From assembly GCF_000313135.1 (NCBI RefSeq), contig NW_004457538.1:61998-125997 (forward strand): a stretch of DNA of 64,000 bases, given 5' to 3'. How positions within the stretch are numbered: the first letter of the stretch is position 1; every line of letters begins with the position of its first letter. The DNA is from Acanthamoeba castellanii str. Neff. Its lineage: Eukaryota > Discosea > Longamoebia > Acanthamoebidae. Below are positions 58,710 to 64,000 of the stretch, in pieces. Both the position numbers and the translations under genes were made by a program. The notes under the pieces are model-generated. The model saw only the letters and a list, made by a program, of their open reading frames with translations. It was not told the DNA's origin and searched no databases.

Positions 58710-60396
58710 TTAGCAGGTGTCTTCTACGAACACAGCACTATGCTTGGTGTAGAGGAAGTGCGGCCGCTTACGCGCCTGAGGTCCGCTGCTGCTGGCAGAG
58801 TTCCCCTGGACGACGGGGGACGTGCTGCCCGGCTGCGTCGCATCGGAGGAGGACCCGAGGCCACCGCTCCCCGCCGTGGCACCACCAGTGGTCGATGATG
58901 AAGAAGACGGTGCGGCCGTGGCAGCGAGGAAGAGGTGCGAGTAGCTCTGATCGAACTGCCAGTCGCGCAGCTCGGGCGCGTCGAGCTTCGAGGGCCAGTG
59001 GAGGATGACCTTGCCCTCAGTGCGCTCCCTCAGACGGTTCTCGTCGGCCTTGGCCATCGCCGCGCCGTCCTTCTCGCCCGCACGGGCCGCAGCCACGAGC
59101 GCACAGCTCAGCGCCACGAGGTCGTCGAGATGCAGGTCGGCGCTGCCAGCAGACGCAGCAGCGCGCCCCCCAGCGGCACCACCACCATCGACGGGAGCGC
59201 CCGCGACCGGTACGATCGTGTAGGTACCGTAGAAGTCGAACCGTCGCCGAAGCAGCTTGCCTCGCCAGAAGCGGTGGGTGAAGTGGAACTGGTCGCCCGG
59301 CCCGAACACGATCGTCTCGACGCTCCGCACCTCGGCGTGCGGCGCCTGCACCTGGCCCGACTCCTTCTTGAAGGCCCGCCCCGACAGAGGGGTCACCGCC
59401 TTGCCGCCCGACGACTGCTGCTGCTGCTCCCCGTCCGGTACGGCTCCCCCGCTGCCGCCGCTCCCGTTGCCGCTCCCGTTGTCGTCGCTCTCGTGCGTCA
59501 TCTGACTGTAGCGCTGGCCCAGCCGGGGCTTCTTGTGGGGGTAGTGCGACGGGTAGTCGTTGCCCAGGTGGTTGTAGCTGTTGTTCGTCTGGTGGATGAC
59601 GTCGCTGCCGTACGAGTTGCTGCTTCCATAGCCGCCGCCGCCGAGCGAGGGCGACGACGTCGAGGAGTGGGGGCTCCCGCCACCGCTGGTATGGTCGCTC
59701 CCTTCGCCCTCGCTGCTCGTGTTGTCGCTGCCCCCCTGGGGCTGAAGCCCGCGCCGGGGGGTTTGGCTCTTCCTGGACCGCTTCCTCGGCAGCTCACGCC
59801 TGAAACACGCCCGAAACAACACAATTAGGCGAGGCCTCGAGGGAGAAGAAGAAACTTCGCAACAACAACAACAAGAAGAAGACGGCCACGAAAAGTACGG
59901 CTGCCCCAGCCCTTTCTTAAAACATAGAAAGGGAGACGAGGTGGAAGTGGAAGGAGAAGGAGGAAAGGGTGAAGGGAGTCGTTTGCGCAACGTACCCAAG
60001 GGCGGCAGCTTCGCTCTGCTGCTGTTGCTGGAGTTGGTGGTGGAAGAGGTCTAACAACTGCTTGGAGTGGTGTTGCTTGGGAAGGAGGTGCTGCTGCGAG
60101 TGACCACCCGCCGGGGCCGAAGAAGCAGAAGAAGATGGAGTCGAGCGCTGGTGGCCATGGCCGTGGCTATGTCTGTTGTTGTTATTGTTGGAGTAGCTGC
60201 CGTGGTGGTGGTTGTTGTTGTTGAGGCTGAGGTGGTGGCCTGCCCCTCCTCCGCTCGCCTTCTGCCGCTTGAAGTACTCCTCGAGACGGGCCAGCAGCTC
60301 AGTCTTGAGGCCCGACGGCGACAGGCCGCGCTTCTTCAGCTCCACCCTCAGCCGCGTGCGGCCCCAGTTCAGGTACTCCTCTGCACTCACGTCCAT
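58710..60396 (-). CDS. SAP-domain protein with a novel C-terminal domain
   Basis: The start at 60396 opens with a SAP module (EEYLNWGRTRLRVELKKRGL, then SPSGLKTELLARLEEYFKRQ), a DNA/RNA-binding helix-loop-helix found in nuclear proteins. Asn/His/Gln-rich stretches follow, one intron lies near 59997-59800, and a basic patch (RELPRKRSRKSQTPRR) looks like a nuclear signal. After a Gly/Ser-rich linker comes a conserved-looking part: VETIVFGPGDQFHFTHRFWR, GKLLRRRFDFYGTYTIVPVA, VILHWPSKLDAPELRDWQFD and SYSHLFLAATAA. The end is ARKRPHFLYTKHSAVFVEDT. A nuclear DNA- or RNA-associated role is inferred; the second domain is unrecognised. Confidence 0.72.
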
Positions 60397-60825
60397 CTTT
60401 CTTCTTCCTCGTCCTCTACTTTTTAACTTCAACTTCTTAGTTCTACTTCGTTGCCTGCAGACGCTCAAGGCCAAGAAGGTGGTCGAGTGCTTGGCTGTTG
60501 TTGGTGGTGTGTTGATGTCGGGCGGCAGAGCGGCAGAGTGAGGAGAACAAACGGGGGTCAACCAGGCCTTGTTGGGCGCTTGGAGGTGCAGAAAGGTAAG
60601 ATCCGCCGTCACGAGACGGCAGGGGGGGAGGGGGCCAGCGACAAAGACTCCATTGTCCGGCGACGATTGGCCATCGACAACAATGGCCGGAAGTCCGGGT
60701 GTGACTCCGGGTTGCGATGCGAGGAATGTTCGTGTCTGGGCTTTCTGGGCGGACCGTAGCCTCGCAACAAGTAGTAAAAGAAATTGATCGGAAATTGTGT
60801 TTCTTCTTGAAATAAAAATAAAAAG
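60397..60825. other. Divergent promoter region, SAP-domain gene and GTF3C5 gene
   Basis: The two genes start 429 bases apart in opposite directions. AAATAAAAATAAAA just before 60826 is a likely leader for the + strand gene. A long minus-strand frame (60443-60958) overlaps the first GTF3C5 exon and is not supported. Confidence 0.45.
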
Positions 60826-63751
60826 ATGGAGCTGATGGAGATTGAGAGCGAGGCGGCTCATCAGGGGACTCCTCCAACCAGAGCGGAGGGAGCACAGGAC
60901 GAACCGGCTGGAGGGGATTCGATCTTGCAGGAGACACCGGCGGACGGTGGTGCTCCATTCAAGCCAGCCCCCTCATTTCCACTGCCATCGCGCTCCCTCC
61001 TGTGCGTAGAGCACCCTGCCCACGTACGCGATGTCCAACGCGCCATCACAACCCTCGGCGGCCTCCCTGCGCTTACCAAGGTACGCAGATGCCGCTACGA
61101 TACTGCTGTTGCCCCCAGCCATCTATATTGAAGTGCTTCTGTTTACAACGGTGCCGACTGTCGGAAGGGCAGGCGTTCGAAGAGGCGGCCAAGCTCCTGG
61201 AGCTGCGCTTTCGTCCAGAGGATCCCTACGCGCACCCCCTGTTCGGTGACTACACGCTGGGCTCTTCGCTCCTCCTGAAGGTCACCCGCAGACGCAAGAA
61301 AGCCGCCCCGGCCACCCCCGCCACCTCTTCCACCTCCTCCTCCTCTACGCCATCATCGGTGCCACAACCACAGCAAGGTCCTCTTCCTTCTTCCCAAGCC
61401 AATGCGCTCTCTCTTCTCTTCTCTTCTCTTCTACCTGCTGTGCTGCTTTTGCCAACACTTCCCTCTCTCCCCTCTACAAACAAAACAGACAAGCCGAGCG
61501 ACTTCAAGGCTGAAGTGGTGGCCATGATCCCCGCCGTGTACCAGTTCAAGGGTACGGAACAACCTTTTGAGTGGTTGGCGCGTGGGGCAGCAGCGATGTT
61601 GATGCTGGTGATGGCTCACACTCATCTCTCTCTCTCTCTCTCTCGCTCCGCTCAAGGAATGGCGGATTTCCAGTACGTGCCGCCCTCCGAGGTGGTGGTG
61701 AAGGAACAGCGAGGGGCCTTCCAGCTTGTGAGCCAAGGCACGCGGCCCTCTTGCCCACGGCACGACACGACACGACACGACACGACACGACACGACACAC
61801 AGCGGCTTGGCGCTGTGGTCCGACTGACTCACTCCGCCGCCAGACTGGGGCGAGAAGGACGAGCCCATGCACCTGCCGCCGCCCATCTTCTCCAAGGTGG
61901 ACATGCCGCAGAACTACCGGTTCCTGCCCAACCTCCTCTTCCGGGTCGTCGAGGAGCAGGGACCCGACGGCGAGGTACCGCCCGGCCCCGCCTTCCTTTC
62001 CTGCTTGCGTGGCCGCCCTTGCTTTGGGGGAGAGAGTACCGGCTCACCCCCCCCCCCGAATTCTTGGCATTCATTCTCTGTCGCTGGACCAGGTCACCAA
62101 GAAGTTCGAGCGAGCGCTGAGACGCCAGCCTGCGACTTCGTTCCGTCTCCCAGCGGTGGCCTTTGATGAAGGTGCGTTTGCCGTTGGTGTCGTGTGTCGT
62201 GTGGTGTGTCGTGCGTGTCACACGCGAAACCACGACACGCGCTGCACATAGCCTCTGGCGCGTCGGAAGGCTAACCTCGCCGGCGATGGGGTGCGCCGGC
62301 GCGCGTGGCAGAGGTGGTGCCGCAGGGCGCGCCGCCGGACGACCAGCGGAAGAGCAAAGACCTGAAGCGCCTGGAGGGCCTCCTCCGCACCCTGTTCGAG
62401 CAGCGCCCGGTCTGGTCCACCGTGGCCCTCCGCGCCAACGTCCCGTCCGAGCTCGCCTCCAAAGTCAAGAGGTGCGCCGCCGCCATCTCGCTGGCCCGGA
62501 AGAAGCAAATTTCCAACACTTTCGTTTGTTTGCGTGCGTGGCGTGGCGTGGCGTGCGTGTCACAGGGCGCTGTCGGCGGTGGCGTACCATTTCAAGAGCG
62601 GGCCGTGGCGCAAGATGTGGGTGCGCTACGGCTACGACCCGCGCCAGCACACCGACGCTCGCGTGTACGGCTGCCCATCTTCCCCCCCCCCCAATATTTC
62701 CCCATCGACCCAGCGACTGACTGACTGACGGCTTCATCGCTTGCAGGTATCAGGTCATCGACTTCCGCGTTCCGCCGGGCCACACCCGCCAGCGACACCT
62801 GGGCTACACGCAACACGCGCCGCGCCGACGCAAGCTCAACATGCAGATGGACGTCTCCACCATGCTGGAGCCCGCCTCCGCCCCCTCCCAGTACTACTAC
62901 TTTGCTCCTCCACCCACCCGCCCGATGCAGGTGGTCTGTGGTCTGTGATGTTGGTCTCACCCATCGTTGCCACTCAGGGTGGAGCGAAAGGAGCTGCAGC
63001 TGGAGCACCGCTTCGCGATCCTGCCCAGCCGCCAGCAGACGCTGTACCAGCTGTGCGACATTGACGACACCCGCATCCAGAAGCTCGTCCAAGCGCCCGA
63101 CGCCTTCACCACCACCTGCAACGTACGCGCTTTGCCTTCTTCTCCTCGCTCACCAACGCCGTCTTTCTTGAAGGCCACATTGTGCGGTGTATACGATCGA
63201 ATTGTTTGCTGAAGCGCGCTCGCCTTCACGGCACACAGCGAGCCAACGGGTTCTACACGCAGCGGACGCTGGACGCGATTCGCAAGCTGATGACCGAACG
63301 CTTGACCATGCTCGTCAACGAGGCCAACACCAAGAGCAAGCGAGGGCGGCTGGAGGAAGGCGAGGGCGAGGCTGAAGAGGAGGAGCTGCCATCGCCTGCC
63401 GGCACGCCCATGCAGCTGCCGGGCGCGGGCGCGGCACAGGAAGCAGCGCCGCCGGCGCCGCTGGCCGTCCACGCGGAGAAGATCGGGGCGAGCATGAGCA
63501 TGCTCGAGCGGATGCTGAGGGCGGGCGTGGGCGGAGCGGCTGCGCGAGAAGGAGCGAAAGGAGGCGACGATGACGACGAAGACGAGGAGGTGGAGCCGTT
63601 CGAGATACTGGATGGTGCGGCGGCGGGAGAGGCGCGACCAGGGTTCTACAGCCGGCTGCTCATGCAGGACGAGGAACCGAACGAGTACCCAGATGACGAG
63701 GAATCGGAAGATGAGGAAGAGAGCGAAGAAGACGAAGACCCCTGGGCGTAG
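60826..63751 (+). CDS. GTF3C5: TFIIIC subunit 5 (GTF3C5/Tfc1 homologue)
   Basis: GTF3C5 is part of TFIIIC, which recognises A and B boxes of tRNA genes to recruit TFIIIB and RNA polymerase III. The start ATG 60826 follows an A-rich leader. Conserved parts are CVEHPAHVRDVQRAITTLGG, KLLELRFRPEDPYAHPLFGD, YTLGSSLLLKVTRRRKKAAP, MADFQYVPP, NYRFLPNLLFRVVEEQGPDG, FEQRPVWSTVALRANVPSEL, PWRKMWVRYGYDPRQHTDAR, QVIDFRVPPG and RFAILPSRQQTLYQLCDIDD, and the C-terminus is strongly acidic (EESEDEEESEEDEDPWA), as in relatives. About ten introns, two with C11 runs. The identity is well supported over the whole length. Confidence 0.92.
61755..61800 (+). repeat. ACACG microsatellite in GTF3C5 intron
   Basis: Eight or so tandem CACGA units just upstream of the exon encoding DWGEKDEPMH. 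Confidence 0.9.
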
Positions 63752-63830
63752 TGAGGGCGATAACGTGATTGCGAATGAAGAGATTTGAACTTATTTATAG
63801 GGTGCAGAATCAAGAAGCATGCAAGGGGTT

Positions 63831-64000
63831 TTACTCCTTCTTGTCGCTGGAAAGCTTCTCCATCTCGGCCTGGCACTTCTCGAACTCCTCCTTGAACTTA
63901 GTGGCGTCTGCAGATGACAAAAATCAGTAAAATGAGCCTTGACTTTGAGGCGCGAGCAAGGTGATGGCACGTACTCTCAGAATTGGCAAACCTAATCGCC
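63831..64000 (-). CDS. Ran-binding protein 1-like, 3' end (partial)
   Basis: The last two exons of a minus-strand gene enter from the right edge. The visible protein is IRFANSE, splice (donor near 63975, acceptor near 63912), then ATKFKEEFEKCQAEMEKLSS, ending DKKE. This is the C-terminal end of a RanBP1-type Ran-binding domain (helix with FKxxFExCxxE), which binds Ran-GTP and promotes its hydrolysis in nuclear transport. The N-terminal part lies beyond the window, so its full architecture is unknown. It ends 79 bases from the GTF3C5 stop, a tight convergent pair. Confidence 0.8.

Noticed and set aside
60443..60958. 171-residue minus-strand frame upstream of and over GTF3C5 exon 1
   Set aside because: It overlaps a conserved coding exon, is Pro/Ser/Arg-rich and has no recognisable motif.
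1..64000. Mobile elements or viral insertions
   Set aside because: No reverse transcriptase, transposase, integrase or capsid-type protein, and no long terminal repeats, were recognised in any frame.

Overview
This 64 kb window is nuclear DNA from a gene-dense, GC-rich protist. At least 28 protein-coding genes sit on both strands. Nearly all are cut by many short GT-AG introns, often with a GTACG-like donor. The introns and spacers are full of CA/CG-type microsatellites such as ACACG, GTGTC and GTGTGCC units, while exons are G+C rich at third positions. The mixture of opisthokont-like, plant-like and bacterial-like proteins, together with the intron style, fits an amoebozoan such as Acanthamoeba or a close relative. 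That identification is inference; no rRNA or mitochondrial marker is present. I see no operon, transposon, CRISPR array or recognisable tRNA/rRNA gene.

Layout, left to right. An unrecognised coding region at the edge (1-1265) is followed by a TMEM143/DUF3754 membrane protein (+), a CsbD-like small protein (-, frameshifted), a papain-family protease (-), RAD51D (-), a VASt-domain membrane protein (+), a small coiled-coil protein (+), VPS26C (-), a small ubiquitin-fold-like protein (+), ARMH3 (-), a DUF3494 ice-binding protein (+, frameshifted), a second papain-like protease (-), a long coiled-coil protein with a helicase-associated (HA) domain (-), a kelch protein (-), a nucleotide-sugar transporter (-), a large acyl-CoA synthetase with extra domains (-), a four-TM protein (-), a citrate-type mitochondrial carrier (-), a type II membrane protein (+), a gankyrin/PSMD10-like ankyrin protein (-), a RasGEF (+), a DUF4050 protein (-), an EARLY FLOWERING 4 domain protein (+), an OTU-domain protein (-), a glomulin/ALF4 homologue (+), a small helical protein (+), a SAP-domain protein (-), the TFIIIC subunit GTF3C5 (+), and the 3' end of a RanBP1-type protein (-).

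The genes do not form one pathway; they are mostly independent housekeeping and signalling genes. Themes are membrane traffic and lipid handling (VPS26C, ARMH3, VASt protein, acyl-CoA synthetase, sugar transporter), ubiquitin/proteasome control (PSMD10-like, OTU, glomulin, ubiquitin-like protein), DNA/RNA work (RAD51D, GTF3C5, SAP protein, RanBP1) and secreted proteolysis (two C1 peptidases).

The most notable items are a bacterial-type ice-binding protein gene whose frame is broken; an ELF4 domain, best known from the plant clock, in a non-plant genome; complementary microsatellites that flank two exons of the TMEM143 gene; C-runs in introns that follow the transcribed strand; and several unusual domain combinations. 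Exon coordinates were joined by eye from splice motifs and reading frame, so each CDS span is first to last coding base including introns, and inner boundaries are approximate unless stated.
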